From: a bacterium
GTDB taxonomy: Bacteria; Vulcanimicrobiota; Vulcanimicrobiia; Vulcanimicrobiales; Vulcanimicrobiaceae
Reading direction: 5' to 3'
Assembly: GCA_021805775.1 (NCBI GenBank)
Contig: JAJZED010000006.1
Coordinates: forward strand, 62,001 to 126,000
DNA length: 64,000 nucleotides
Shown here piece by piece: positions 42,180 to 50,879 of this stretch. The translations under genes were made by a program, and so were the position numbers. The notes beneath the pieces are model-generated. The model worked only from the letters and a program-made list of their open reading frames with translations. It did no database searches and was not told where the DNA came from. The stretch's first letter is position 1. Each line of letters opens with the position of its first letter.

Positions 42180-43088
42180 CTACTGGGCGTAGCCTTTCAT
42201 GAGCTCGTGCATGCGCCCGGCCATAGAGAGCGCGCTCTCCCACGGCCGCTGCCACATATTACGGCCGAAAATCAGCCCGACGCAGCCCGCTTCCATCGCG
42301 ATTTGAGCTTTGTGGATCGTCGCCTCATCACCCATTTTGCTGCCGCCCGACACTAAAACCAGGGTACGCCCCGCCGAGCGAACCACGCGGCGGAGGCCTT
42401 CGAGATCGTCGAACGCCAAGGAATTGTATGGTTTCGGCGATTTCGAGGCAGCCTCAGGCTCCCATTTCGGCTCGTTGAGCTTGACGATATCCGCCCCGAC
42501 CTCGCAGGCAACGCGCGCGGCATAATCGATTGCGTAGAGCGAGTCGACGCCGCCCTTTGCCTTCACGGCGCTTCCACGCGGATAGGACCAGACGATGAGC
42601 GGCATGCCGTAGCGCTCGCATTCACGGCGTATTTCGTTGCATTGCGCGATATCGACATCTTGCGAGGGGCTGCCGACGTACAGGGTGTAGCCGACGGCGT
42701 CGGCTCCCAGGCGCACCGCATCCTCGACGCCGGAGGTCAGCGACGAGAATGCTTCGTCGTCGGGGGGGAGATTGGTCTTCCCGTTGACTTTCAGGACGAG
42801 CGGAACGCGGCCGGCATAGTGGCGGTGGTATTTTTCGGCAAGGCCGACGTGCAGCGCGATCCCCGAGAAACGCCCTTCGACGGCGAGGCGATAGATCCAA
42901 TCGGTATCGAGCGAATCGGGGTTGTCGAAGAAGTCGATCGGCCCATGCTCGAGGCCCTGATCGATCGGCAGGATCATCAGCGTGCCGTTCGCGGGGCCAT
43001 GCTCGTACATCAGCCGGTGGAGACGGGCGCGCTTGCCCGTGGAGAGGTTCATGTCGTCGAAAGTTGGACGACGAGTCGGTGTAGGCAT
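42180..43088 (-). CDS. class I fructose-bisphosphate aldolase, archaeal/DhnA type
   Basis: About 302 residues from ATG 43086-43088 (a second ATG at 43050-43052 is possible). RLMYEHGPANGTLMILPIDQGLEHGP is the family start, followed by SGIALHVGLAEKYHRHY, GADAVGYTLYVGS, and the Schiff-base segment ADIVKLNEPK. The phosphate-binding SGGSKMGDEATIHK and GLIFGRNMWQRP complete the barrel. It cleaves fructose 1,6-bisphosphate in glycolysis/gluconeogenesis. Divergent from the dehydrogenase gene, with 91 bases between. Confidence 0.92.
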   Translation of the reverse strand: MPTPTRRPTFDDMNLSTGKRARLHRLMYEHGPANGTLMILPIDQGLEHGPIDFFDNPDSLDTDWIYRLAVEGRFSGIALHVGLAEKYHRHYAGRVPLVLKVNGKTNLPPDDEAFSSLTSGVEDAVRLGADAVGYTLYVGSPSQDVDIAQCNEIRRECERYGMPLIVWSYPRGSAVKAKGGVDSLYAIDYAARVACEVGADIVKLNEPKWEPEAASKSPKPYNSLAFDDLEGLRRVVRSAGRTLVLVSGGSKMGDEATIHKAQIAMEAGCVGLIFGRNMWQRPWESALSMAGRMHELMKGYAQ

Positions 43089-43179
43089 GGGGCCGGGGCT
43101 TCGTCCGGTCGGAGGCCCGCCCCTATGCCCGAGCCTAGGACGAGGAAGGGCGCGCCGGAAGCGATAAACGCCCGGTGCG

Positions 43180-44061
43180 ATGTCATCCCCCACAACTGTA
43201 GGTTTTATCGGGCTCGGCGCTATGGGCGAGCCGATGGCGCACGCCTTGCTGCGTGCCGGTTTTCCCGTTGTCGCCGCCGCGCACCGCAACCGCACCCCGC
43301 TCGAACGGCTCGCTGCTAGCGGCGCGCGAGCGGTGGCGCACCCGGGGGCGGTCGCAGCCGAGAGCGATATCGTCGTGCTCTGCGTGCCCGATGCACCGCA
43401 GGTCGACGATGCGCTTTTCGCCGAGCATGGCGTCGCAGGTGGGCTGCACGAAGGAAGCATCGTCGTCGACATGTCGACGATCTCACCCGTCGCCTCGCGT
43501 CGTTTCGCCGAACGGCTCGCGCAGCGCGGCATCGGTTTTGTCGATGCGCCCGTCAGCGGCGGGCCGATGCGAGCGCAGAGCGGCACGCTGACCATCATGG
43601 TCGGTGCAAGCGACGAGCACTTTGCGCGCGTCCGCGCCGTGCTCGAAGCGATGGGGACGCCGCACCATCTCGGCCCGGTCGGCATGGGCGAAACGGTAAA
43701 GCTCGTGAATCAAATTGCGATCGGAAGCATCATGATCGCCAATGCCGAAGCCCTGATGTTCGCACGCAAAGCCGGAGCCGATCTCGATGCGGTGCGCGAG
43801 GTTCTGAAAAGCGCGACCGCTTCGAATTACGTACTCGAACAGTGGATTCCCAAGACGTGGTTGGGAGCCGGATTCGACGGAGGGTTCGCTATGGACTTAC
43901 TACGCAAAGATCTCGCAGCGGCGCTCGATGCGGCACGATCGTTAGGGCACCCCATGCCGCAAGCGGCGCTGGCACACCAACTCTACACGCTACAGGCCGA
44001 GACCGACGGTAAGCGCGATTATACGGCGATTGCGAAGCTCTACGGAGCGCAGGAGCATTGA
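43180..44061 (+). CDS. 3-hydroxyisobutyrate dehydrogenase family protein
   Basis: A 293-residue NAD(P)-dependent beta-hydroxyacid dehydrogenase. Rossmann GFIGLGAMGEPMAHAL at the start, substrate motif DAPVSGGPMRAQSGTLTIMVG, catalytic lysine region GETVKLVNQIAIG (Lys near 173), and FDGGFAMDLLRKDL. Substrate (3-hydroxyisobutyrate, tartronate semialdehyde, 2-hydroxy-3-oxopropionate and similar) cannot be chosen from the sequence. Its stop lies 2 bases before the response regulator ATG. Confidence 0.9.
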   Translation: MSSPTTVGFIGLGAMGEPMAHALLRAGFPVVAAAHRNRTPLERLAASGARAVAHPGAVAAESDIVVLCVPDAPQVDDALFAEHGVAGGLHEGSIVVDMSTISPVASRRFAERLAQRGIGFVDAPVSGGPMRAQSGTLTIMVGASDEHFARVRAVLEAMGTPHHLGPVGMGETVKLVNQIAIGSIMIANAEALMFARKAGADLDAVREVLKSATASNYVLEQWIPKTWLGAGFDGGFAMDLLRKDLAAALDAARSLGHPMPQAALAHQLYTLQAETDGKRDYTAIAKLYGAQEH

Positions 44062-44063
44062 TC

Positions 44064-44777
44064 ATGCAACGAACATTTACGAAACAAGCCGACTTCGATA
44101 AGAAAATCCTCGTCGTCGACGACGAATCGGCGATTTTGCAAACGCTGCGTTTTAATTTGGAACGGAGCGGCTATCGCGTCGTGACCGCAGGCGACGGGCG
44201 TACTGCCGTGTCGCTCGCGCAGCGAGAAGAGCCCGATTTGGTCGTGCTCGATATCATGCTTCCGGTGCTCGACGGCGTTGAGGCATGCAAGGAAATTCGT
44301 AAATTTTCGACGGTGCCGATCATCATGCTCACCGCAAAGGACCAGGAGATCGACAAGGTTCTCGCGCTCGAACTCGGTGCCGACGATTACGTTACCAAGC
44401 CCTTCGCCCTGCATGAATTTCTCGCTCGGGTAAAAGCGCGCTTGCGGCGCGGCGGCCCTTTGGTGGTCGGCCCCGACGAAACCCTGACGCTCGGCGAGAT
44501 TACGCTCGATCCGTCCCGGCAGCGTTTGGTCGTGCGGGGAGAAGAGGTTGCGCTCGCGCCGAAAGAATTCAGCCTGTTGCGCCTGTTGATGGAAAATCAC
44601 GGGCGGGTCGTTACGCGACAGACGCTATTGGATAAAGTGTGGGGATACGATTTCGACGGCGAGCACCAGACGATTAGCGTGCACGTGCGTTGGTTGCGCG
44701 AAAAGATCGAAGTCGATTCGCGTAATCCGCGCCATATCGTGACCGTTCGAAGCCGCGGCTACATGTTCCGGGGGTAA
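44064..44777 (+). CDS. PhoB/OmpR family response regulator
   Basis: About 237 residues. Receiver domain: acidic pair DD (19-20), phosphoryl acceptor Asp63 in VVLDIMLPVLDG, Thr90 in IMLT, Lys112 in VTKPF. C-terminal winged helix: LTLGEITLDPSRQRLVVRGEEVALAPKEFSLLRLL and HVRWLREKIE. ATG 44064 preferred over TTG 44058, which would overlap the upstream gene. Paired with the histidine kinase six bases downstream. The neighbouring pstB suggests phosphate control, which is inference. Confidence 0.92.
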   Translation: MQRTFTKQADFDKKILVVDDESAILQTLRFNLERSGYRVVTAGDGRTAVSLAQREEPDLVVLDIMLPVLDGVEACKEIRKFSTVPIIMLTAKDQEIDKVLALELGADDYVTKPFALHEFLARVKARLRRGGPLVVGPDETLTLGEITLDPSRQRLVVRGEEVALAPKEFSLLRLLMENHGRVVTRQTLLDKVWGYDFDGEHQTISVHVRWLREKIEVDSRNPRHIVTVRSRGYMFRG

Positions 44778-44783
44778 GGCGCG

Positions 44784-45962
44784 ATGTCGATTGCCGCGAT
44801 CGCTGCGGCGATCGCTCTGCTTGGAGGCTTTACGGCGGGATGGTGGCTTCGCGGCGCGCGTCGCTCGCCCGATGAGTCCGTCGTGCCTATCGCCGAGGGC
44901 CAAGAGGCCGAACGCACCCCGCTCCTGCGCGATCTTCGACGTATTCTCAATCGCTTGCCGCTAGGAGTGGTTCTCGTCGACGAGCACCTGCGAATCGCTT
45001 TTGCGAACCGTTCGTCGGCGAGAATATTTCGGTTCAATCGAAAGGGCGCAGTCGGCGAGCATATTTTACATGCGATACCCAATGTGGCTATCGAACGGCG
45101 CGCGCTCGATGCGCTGCAAGGCGAGGCATCGTTCGAGACACTGCAACTCGGCGAACCCGGGCGTCAGCGAACTTTTGCAATCTCGGCGACTCCGCTTCCG
45201 CCCGACGCGCGCGGGCCGCGCGGAGTCGTGCTCGTTGCAATCGATCGCACCGAAGTCGCGCGGCTGGAACGAGCGCGAACCGAATTTCTCAGCAACGTCT
45301 CACATGAACTACGGACGCCGCTTTCGTCGATTCGCCTGATGATCGAAACCGTACTTGACTCGGGAGATGCCGAGGCGAGTGCGCTTTTTCTCCCGCAGGC
45401 ACTCGCACAGGTCGATCGGCTTACGGAACTCGTAGCTCGCTTTCTCGAGCAGGCGAGTACCGAATCGGGGCATATTCGTCTGCGCTTACGCGAGGTCGAT
45501 ATCGAGGAACTCGCGCGATCGATCGCGGCAAGCTTCGAACCGGCGGCGCTCGGGAAAGGCGTGAACGTCGAGGTGAAGGTGGCGCGCCCGGTACGATTGG
45601 AGGGCGATCCCGATCGGCTCGCCCAAGTTTTCGTCAACCTTATCGATAACGCGTTGCGGCACACGCCGGTAGGCGGCGAGATTGCAATCGAGATCGATGC
45701 CGAGGGCTCCGAGGCGGTGCTTCGCGTCCGCGACAGCGGGGATGGCATTCCCTATCGCAGCCTCCCCCATATCTTCGAACGCTTCTACGTCGGCGACCCC
45801 TCCCGCGCGCGCGAGGGCGAGCACGGCGGTGCCGGGCTAGGGCTCGCCATCGTCAAGGGAATCGTCGAGGCGCATCGGGGGAGCATCGCCGCCGAATCGA
45901 TGTTGGGGCACGGCGCGACCTTTGTCGTGCGCCTGCCGATCCTGCGCATAGCCCGCGACTAG
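44784..45962 (+). CDS. PhoR-like sensor histidine kinase
   Basis: A 392-residue membrane kinase: one N-terminal helix (about 3-23), a PAS domain (about 50-155, LPLGVVLVDEHLRIAFANRSSARIF), and an H-box with His174 in SNVSHELRTPLSSI. The catalytic domain has an N-box NLIDNALRHTP, G1 DSGDGIP, FERFY and G2 GAGLGLAIVKGIVEAHRG. No periplasmic sensor domain is present, as in PhoR, which reads signals through the Pst/PhoU complex. Partner of the upstream response regulator. Confidence 0.93.
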   Translation: MSIAAIAAAIALLGGFTAGWWLRGARRSPDESVVPIAEGQEAERTPLLRDLRRILNRLPLGVVLVDEHLRIAFANRSSARIFRFNRKGAVGEHILHAIPNVAIERRALDALQGEASFETLQLGEPGRQRTFAISATPLPPDARGPRGVVLVAIDRTEVARLERARTEFLSNVSHELRTPLSSIRLMIETVLDSGDAEASALFLPQALAQVDRLTELVARFLEQASTESGHIRLRLREVDIEELARSIAASFEPAALGKGVNVEVKVARPVRLEGDPDRLAQVFVNLIDNALRHTPVGGEIAIEIDAEGSEAVLRVRDSGDGIPYRSLPHIFERFYVGDPSRAREGEHGGAGLGLAIVKGIVEAHRGSIAAESMLGHGATFVVRLPILRIARD

Positions 45963-46041
45963 GCAGAACCGCTCTTTAATAGAGCCATAACGCGGAATTT
46001 CGGCTCGCCGTGTCGCATAGAGGCGGGCAGCAGGAGAGTAT

Positions 46042-46836
46042 ATGATTCCGACGATGTCGCCGGTCGACATGCGCGAAGAGCGCGCAGAAAAGTTGATCGT
46101 TCAAAACGTAGATGTGTTTTACGGACAGTTTCACGCCATGAAAAAGGCCTCGCTCGGGGTCGCCGAGCATTGCGTTATGGCGCTTATCGGCCCGTCGGGT
46201 TGCGGGAAATCGACCTTTCTACGCGCGCTCAATCGCATGCACGATCTCACGCCGGGAGCCCGCGTCGAAGGCGAAGTGCTGCTCGACGGTGAGAATATCT
46301 ATGCTCCCGAGGTCGACCCGGTCTCGATTCGGCACCGCATCGGCATGGTTTTTCAGCGTCCGAACCCATTCCCGAAAACGGTCTTTGAGAACGTCGTCTA
46401 CGGGCCGCGCATCCACGGCGAGAAACGACGCGAGTACCTGCTCGAGGTCGCGGAGCGCTCGCTCCGCAGCGCCGCGCTCTGGGACGAAGTGAAGGATCGC
46501 CTCGACCGGCCGGCCCTCCAACTCTCCGGCGGGCAACAGCAGCGCCTCTGCATCGCCCGGTGCCTGGCCGTCGACCCCGAAGTTATTTTAATGGACGAAC
46601 CCGCATCGGCGCTCGATCCAATCGCGACGAGCAAAATCGAGGATCTCATCGAAGATCTCAAACGGGAATACACCGTCGTCATCGTCACCCATTCCATGCA
46701 ACAGGCCGCGCGCATCAGCGATCATACGACCTTCTTTCTCTCCGGGGAACTTATCGAGAGCGGCACCACCTCGGATATTTTTACGAAGCCGAAAGATAAG
46801 CGGACCGAGGACTACATTACCGGCCGTTACGGCTAG
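46042..46836 (+). CDS. pstB: phosphate ABC transporter ATPase
   Basis: A 264-residue ATPase with [43 protein letters not shown] (PstB-specific), [32 protein letters not shown] and [13 protein letters not shown]. The pattern is diagnostic for PstB. pstS, pstC, pstA and phoU are not next to it in this window. The 79-base gap upstream contains a GCTCT/AGAGC hairpin at 45971-45985 without a T-run. Confidence 0.93.
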   Translation: MIPTMSPVDMREERAEKLIVQNVDVFYGQFHAMKKASLGVAEHCVMALIGPSGCGKSTFLRALNRMHDLTPGARVEGEVLLDGENIYAPEVDPVSIRHRIGMVFQRPNPFPKTVFENVVYGPRIHGEKRREYLLEVAERSLRSAALWDEVKDRLDRPALQLSGGQQQRLCIARCLAVDPEVILMDEPASALDPIATSKIEDLIEDLKREYTVVIVTHSMQQAARISDHTTFFLSGELIESGTTSDIFTKPKDKRTEDYITGRYG

Positions 46837-46889
46837 TATTTCGGCAACCTTTTCCTCTGCACGGGTGTCCAAGCGGCCTAGAGGTAGGC

Positions 46890-46910
46890 ACGTTAAGCTG
46901 GGCTTAACGT
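46890..46910. promoter_or_regulatory. perfect inverted repeat upstream of the porin gene
   Basis: ACGTTAAGC (46890-46898) and GCTTAACGT (46902-46910) form a perfect 9-bp inverted repeat around TGG. It lies 57 bases before the porin ATG. There is no T-run after it, so an operator for a dimeric regulator is likelier than a terminator. TAGACT (46919-46924) could be a -10 element. A second small stem GGCT/AGCC follows at 46917-46932. Confidence 0.55.
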
Positions 46911-46966
46911 TGTCGGGCTAGACTCGGAGCCGGAACCTCAAATACACCAATCACAGGGGATTATTC

Positions 46967-48523
46967 ATGAAGATGATACAGCGCTTCGGCGCGGCCCTTG
47001 CGATGCTTCTCATGGTGGCACCTTCTTTCGCGTCGGCGGCAACGCAGGACACACCGGCACAGAAGAAGATCGTCGCCCAAGAGAGCGCATCCAAGAAGCC
47101 CGTCAGCCGCTTTTCGTACAAAGGCTACGTTCGTAGCTATTATTTCACGCGCCAGAACGCAAGTGCGACCCAGAAAGGGCCGAACCAAGCGGCCTGGAAC
47201 ACGGGAATAAGCTTGCATGGCGAGTACAACGCCGGCGGCGGTTTCACGTTGGGGGCGACGTATTTTTACGCCAACCCGCTCAACGGCAACTGTTCGCAGG
47301 CCGCGAACTACGAGCCCTCGGCAGGCAACGCGTGCCTCCCGGCACCGCCGGGAATCGCCGCCGATAACACGCTTCCCGATTTCCAGATGAGCACGCTGTA
47401 CGAAGCGTACGTCAAGTATCAGGGGCATGGATTCGGCGCGACGCTCGGTAACCAAGTCTTCAATTCGCCGTGGGCGAACAGCTCGGATTCGCGTCTGAAA
47501 CCGGTCGCGTTCCAGGGCGGCGACGTTACCTACAAACTCAATAAAAACTGGAACCTTGAGGGCGCGGTTTTCTCGAAGTTCGAGGGACGCGCGCAGTCGG
47601 CGTTCGATAACTCGACGCTCCTCACCGGCTACTACGTCGACGCTCCGTCGATGGGTTCCGAAGGAAATATCTTCAACCCGAACGGCAAGAACAACGCGAT
47701 GACCAACAGCGGCTTCGGTTACGCCAAGGTCGGTTATGCCGCCAAAGGTCTCGCGGCAGACCTCTACTACTACGGCTTCAACAACATCGCCACCCTGACG
47801 TGGTTCGATGCAAAATACAGCATCCCGGGCTTCATGGCGAAATACAAACCCTTCGTCGCGTTGCAGGCGGGTAGCGAACAAGACACCGGAAACGCCCTGA
47901 TCGGCAAAATTCGCGCGACGGGATACGGCCTCCAAGCCGGCCTCTCGTTAACCAAGAACGTCGATTTCACCGTCGGTTACAACAACGTCCCGGCGAAGAG
48001 CGATACCGTCGTTCTTCCGGCGGGCGTCAGCTGTAATGCGGCGCACGGGCTTGTCGGTGCCGGAACCTCGGCCGCGACAAACGTTCCGTATTTCTTGGCC
48101 GCAAACCCCTTCAGCTGCGTGAGCAACGGCGCGGCCGGCACGACGACGCTCTACTACGGTGGTTTCGCATCGCCGTACACCGATTCGTATGCTACCGATC
48201 CGTTCTTCACCACCTCGATGACGCAGGGTATGGTCGACCGCCGTACCTACGGGCAGGGCGTGAAATTCGCGCTGATGTTCAACTCGACGAACAAGCGTTT
48301 CCACGCGATCATTTCGCGTGCGCTCTACGCCGACGGTACTGCTGCAGTCGGAGTCACGCCGACGCAAGAGACCGACGTCGATGCGTTCTACTACGTCAGC
48401 AAGGTCGGCAAGGGTGCCTACCACGGCTGGCTCGTGCGCTATCGCTACGGCGAACGTACGGAGCAGTTCGGAGGCCTTCCGCTCTTCAAATACAACCGCG
48501 CGCAGGTCGAATACGACTTTTAG
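46967..48523 (+). CDS. outer-membrane porin-like beta-barrel
   Basis: A 518-residue protein with a signal peptide (MKMIQRFGAALAMLLMVAPSFASA). It then has many short amphipathic, aromatic-rich strands (for example SYKGYVRSYYFTRQ, FTLGATYFYANPL, YKLNKNWNLEGAVFSKF). It ends in VEYDF, the C-terminal Phe signature recognised by the BAM machinery. The pattern suggests the OprD/OprP group; specificity is unknown. RBS AGGGGATT lies just upstream. Proximity to phoBR-like genes and pstB suggests phosphate or anion uptake, by inference. It ends at a strong terminator. Confidence 0.82.
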   Translation: MKMIQRFGAALAMLLMVAPSFASAATQDTPAQKKIVAQESASKKPVSRFSYKGYVRSYYFTRQNASATQKGPNQAAWNTGISLHGEYNAGGGFTLGATYFYANPLNGNCSQAANYEPSAGNACLPAPPGIAADNTLPDFQMSTLYEAYVKYQGHGFGATLGNQVFNSPWANSSDSRLKPVAFQGGDVTYKLNKNWNLEGAVFSKFEGRAQSAFDNSTLLTGYYVDAPSMGSEGNIFNPNGKNNAMTNSGFGYAKVGYAAKGLAADLYYYGFNNIATLTWFDAKYSIPGFMAKYKPFVALQAGSEQDTGNALIGKIRATGYGLQAGLSLTKNVDFTVGYNNVPAKSDTVVLPAGVSCNAAHGLVGAGTSAATNVPYFLAANPFSCVSNGAAGTTTLYYGGFASPYTDSYATDPFFTTSMTQGMVDRRTYGQGVKFALMFNSTNKRFHAIISRALYADGTAAVGVTPTQETDVDAFYYVSKVGKGAYHGWLVRYRYGERTEQFGGLPLFKYNRAQVEYDF

Positions 48524-48547
48524 GCGTCGGCTTGTAAGAGCAAGAGG

Positions 48548-48580
48548 AAGGGGCTCGCGGCGACGCGGCCCCTTCTTTTT
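48548..48580 (+). terminator. intrinsic terminator after the porin gene
   Basis: AAGGGGC (48548-48554) pairs with GCCCCTT (48568-48574), continued inward by CGCG/CGCG (48556-48559 with 48564-48567). A T-rich run at 48575-48580 follows. It lies 25 bases after the porin stop. Confidence 0.9.
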
Positions 48581-48630
48581 GCATGCGTCGAGGTAGCCGA
48601 TAGATCGGAGCGAATACCAGGGCCCCAGAG

Positions 48631-49686
48631 ATGAAAAACAGCATGCATGCGCTCCGCAAAAGCGTCGCCAGCCCGGGCTTTACGCTCGAAGAACTTCCCA
48701 TTCCCTCGATCGGCCCGACCGAGGTCCTCATTCGCGTGGAGAAGGCGGGGGTCTGCGGCACCGACGCCCATATCTATCATTGGGATGCATGGGCGCAGCA
48801 TCGCATCGTGCCGCCGGTCACCGTCGGACACGAATTCATGGGCCGCGTCGCGGCGGTCGGGGCAGCGGTGCGCGCGGTCGCGGTCGGCGACCGCGTGAGC
48901 GCCGAGGGGCATATCGCCGACCTCACCTGCTTTCTTTGCCGAATCGGCGACGCACATATCTGCGAGCGCGTCAAAATCATCGGCGTCGATCGCGATGGCG
49001 CATTCGCCGAATATATCTCGATGCCCGAATATAACGTCTGGCCGCTCGACCCCGCGATACCCGATGAGTTCGCCGCCGTCTTCGATCCGCTGGGGAACGC
49101 CGTGCATACCGTGATGGCCGCCGACGTGAGTACCAAGAGCGTCGCCATTACCGGGGTCGGCTCGATCGGACTGATGGCGATTCCCGTCGCGCGCGCGGCC
49201 GGCGCGGCGAGCGTTTACGCATTCGACGTCAATCCCGCGAAGCTCGAACTGGCCAAGCGCCTTGGGGCCGATGCGGTCTTCGATTCGCGGAGCGCTGGTT
49301 TAGTTGATGAGATGAAGGCGCGTACCGGCGGAAACGGCGTCGACGTATTGCTCGAAATGTCGGGGAGCGGGGCGGCAATCGATATGGGTTTACAAATGGT
49401 GCGCAACGGCGGACGAGCCGCGCTCCTCGGTATTCCTTCCGACAGCATCAGCATCAATCTTGCCGAACGCATTATTTTTAAAGGGCTGACCGTGCTCGGG
49501 ATCAACGGGAGGCGCATGTTCGAGACGTGGTATCAAACGCAAGCGCTGGTAAAAAGCGGGCGCGTCGATCTTCGCCCGATCATCACCCACGTTTTGCCGT
49601 TCGAAGAATACGATCGCGCCTTCGAACTCATGCATAGCGGAGAAGCTGCAAAAATCGTTCTCGATCTTACCGGAGAGAAAAAATGA
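48631..49686 (+). CDS. tdh: L-threonine 3-dehydrogenase
   Basis: Oxidises threonine to 2-amino-3-ketobutyrate. The 351-residue medium-chain dehydrogenase has the catalytic zinc site CGTDAHIYHWDAWAQ and GHEFMGRV, and a Rossmann motif GVGSIGLMAIPVA. NGGRAALLGIPSD also matches Tdh. In the structural zinc lobe the first of four Cys is Asp (GHIADLTCFLC...C), while the other three remain. The following gene is kbl, overlapping by ATGA, which confirms the pathway. Confidence 0.93.
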   Translation: MKNSMHALRKSVASPGFTLEELPIPSIGPTEVLIRVEKAGVCGTDAHIYHWDAWAQHRIVPPVTVGHEFMGRVAAVGAAVRAVAVGDRVSAEGHIADLTCFLCRIGDAHICERVKIIGVDRDGAFAEYISMPEYNVWPLDPAIPDEFAAVFDPLGNAVHTVMAADVSTKSVAITGVGSIGLMAIPVARAAGAASVYAFDVNPAKLELAKRLGADAVFDSRSAGLVDEMKARTGGNGVDVLLEMSGSGAAIDMGLQMVRNGGRAALLGIPSDSISINLAERIIFKGLTVLGINGRRMFETWYQTQALVKSGRVDLRPIITHVLPFEEYDRAFELMHSGEAAKIVLDLTGEKK

Positions 49687-50879
49687 ACGCCGCCTTCAAC
49701 GCCGCGCTACAAAGAGAACTCGACGCCCTAAAAGCGGCGGGCACCTACAAACACCTGCGTCATATAACCTCACCGATGGCCCCGATCGTACACATGGAAG
49801 AAGCCGGCGACGTCATCGTGCTGTCGTCGAATAATTATCTCGGCCTCTCCGACGAACCGGCGGTCGTCGCCGCCGGGAAAGAGGGCCTGGATCGCTACGG
49901 AGCCGGCACGGCATCGGTACGTTTTATTTGCGGTACCTTCGACGTACACCGGCGTCTCGAAGAGCGCATCGCGCAATTTCTCGGCACCGAGGCCTCGCTC
50001 ACCTACGTCTCGTGCTGGAGCGCAAACACGGGCCTTTTTGCGACGATCTGCGGCGATGGCTCGGCGATTATCTCCGACGAGTTGAACCACGCCTCGATCA
50101 TCGACGGCGTGCGCCTGGCGAATAAGGCGAAACGCAGCGTGTACAAACACGGCGATATGGCCGACCTCGAAGCGAAGTTGCGGGCCGCGGAGGGCTGCGC
50201 GCCGATTCTCGTCGTCACCGACGGCGTTTTTTCGATGGAGGGTTCGGTTGCGAACCTTCCGGCGATCGTTGCGCTCTGTAAAAAATATGGAGCGGTCAGC
50301 GTCGTCGACGATTCACACGGTACCGGCGTGATGGGTGCGACGGGCCGGGGAACGATCGAACACTTCGGTTTGACCGGCGAGATCGACATCGTCACCGGAA
50401 CGCTGGGCAAAGCGCTCGGCGGGGCGGCCGGCGGTTTCGTCGCCGGAAGCCAGGCGTTGATCGACACGCTCGTCCAGCGCTCGCGCCCGCAGCTGTTTTC
50501 GAACGCGTTGCCGGCGACGGTCGCCTGCAGTGCGCTCGCCGCGATCGATTTTCTCGAGGCGCGCCCCGAACGCGTGCGCGACCTTCGGGAGAATGTCGCC
50601 TATTTCCGCGCCGGGCTCGAACGGATCGGGCTGAAACCGTTGCCGGGGCCGAGCGCGATCGTGCCGATCGTCGTCGGCGAAACGGCGTTCGCGATTAAGA
50701 TGAGCGACATGCTCCTCAAACGCGGCGTCTTCGTTACCGGGTTCGGCTTCCCCGTCGTTCCCGAAGGTACCGCGCGAATACGAACGCAACTCTGCGCGAC
50801 GTTAACGCGCGAGGAGATGGATCGCGCCCTCGATGCATTCGCTGCGGTAGCAAAAGAACTCGGCCTGGCGACCGCGTGA
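49683..50879 (+). CDS. kbl: 2-amino-3-ketobutyrate CoA ligase (glycine C-acetyltransferase)
   Basis: Splits 2-amino-3-ketobutyrate with CoA to glycine and acetyl-CoA. The 398-residue alpha-oxoamine synthase has SSNNYLGLSDEP, GTGTAS-like RYGAGTASVRFICGT, DELNHASIIDG, VVDDSHGTGVMG and the PLP lysine in GTLGKALGG (near 242). Coupled to tdh, giving the two-step threonine to glycine route. Stop overlaps the next gene (GTGA). Confidence 0.95.
   Translation: MNAAFNAALQRELDALKAAGTYKHLRHITSPMAPIVHMEEAGDVIVLSSNNYLGLSDEPAVVAAGKEGLDRYGAGTASVRFICGTFDVHRRLEERIAQFLGTEASLTYVSCWSANTGLFATICGDGSAIISDELNHASIIDGVRLANKAKRSVYKHGDMADLEAKLRAAEGCAPILVVTDGVFSMEGSVANLPAIVALCKKYGAVSVVDDSHGTGVMGATGRGTIEHFGLTGEIDIVTGTLGKALGGAAGGFVAGSQALIDTLVQRSRPQLFSNALPATVACSALAAIDFLEARPERVRDLRENVAYFRAGLERIGLKPLPGPSAIVPIVVGETAFAIKMSDMLLKRGVFVTGFGFPVVPEGTARIRTQLCATLTREEMDRALDAFAAVAKELGLATA

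Noticed and set aside
43089-43685. Minus-strand extension of the aldolase frame
   Set aside because: It runs antisense to the dehydrogenase gene; the aldolase family begins at 43088 or 43052.
46866-46945. Possible tRNA (D-arm-like TGTCCAAGCGGCCTAGAG and a stem with a 7-nt loop)
   Set aside because: No T-arm GTTCRANYC, no pairing acceptor ends, C in place of T33, and the central stem is a 9-bp palindrome with a 3-nt loop; read as a regulatory leader instead.
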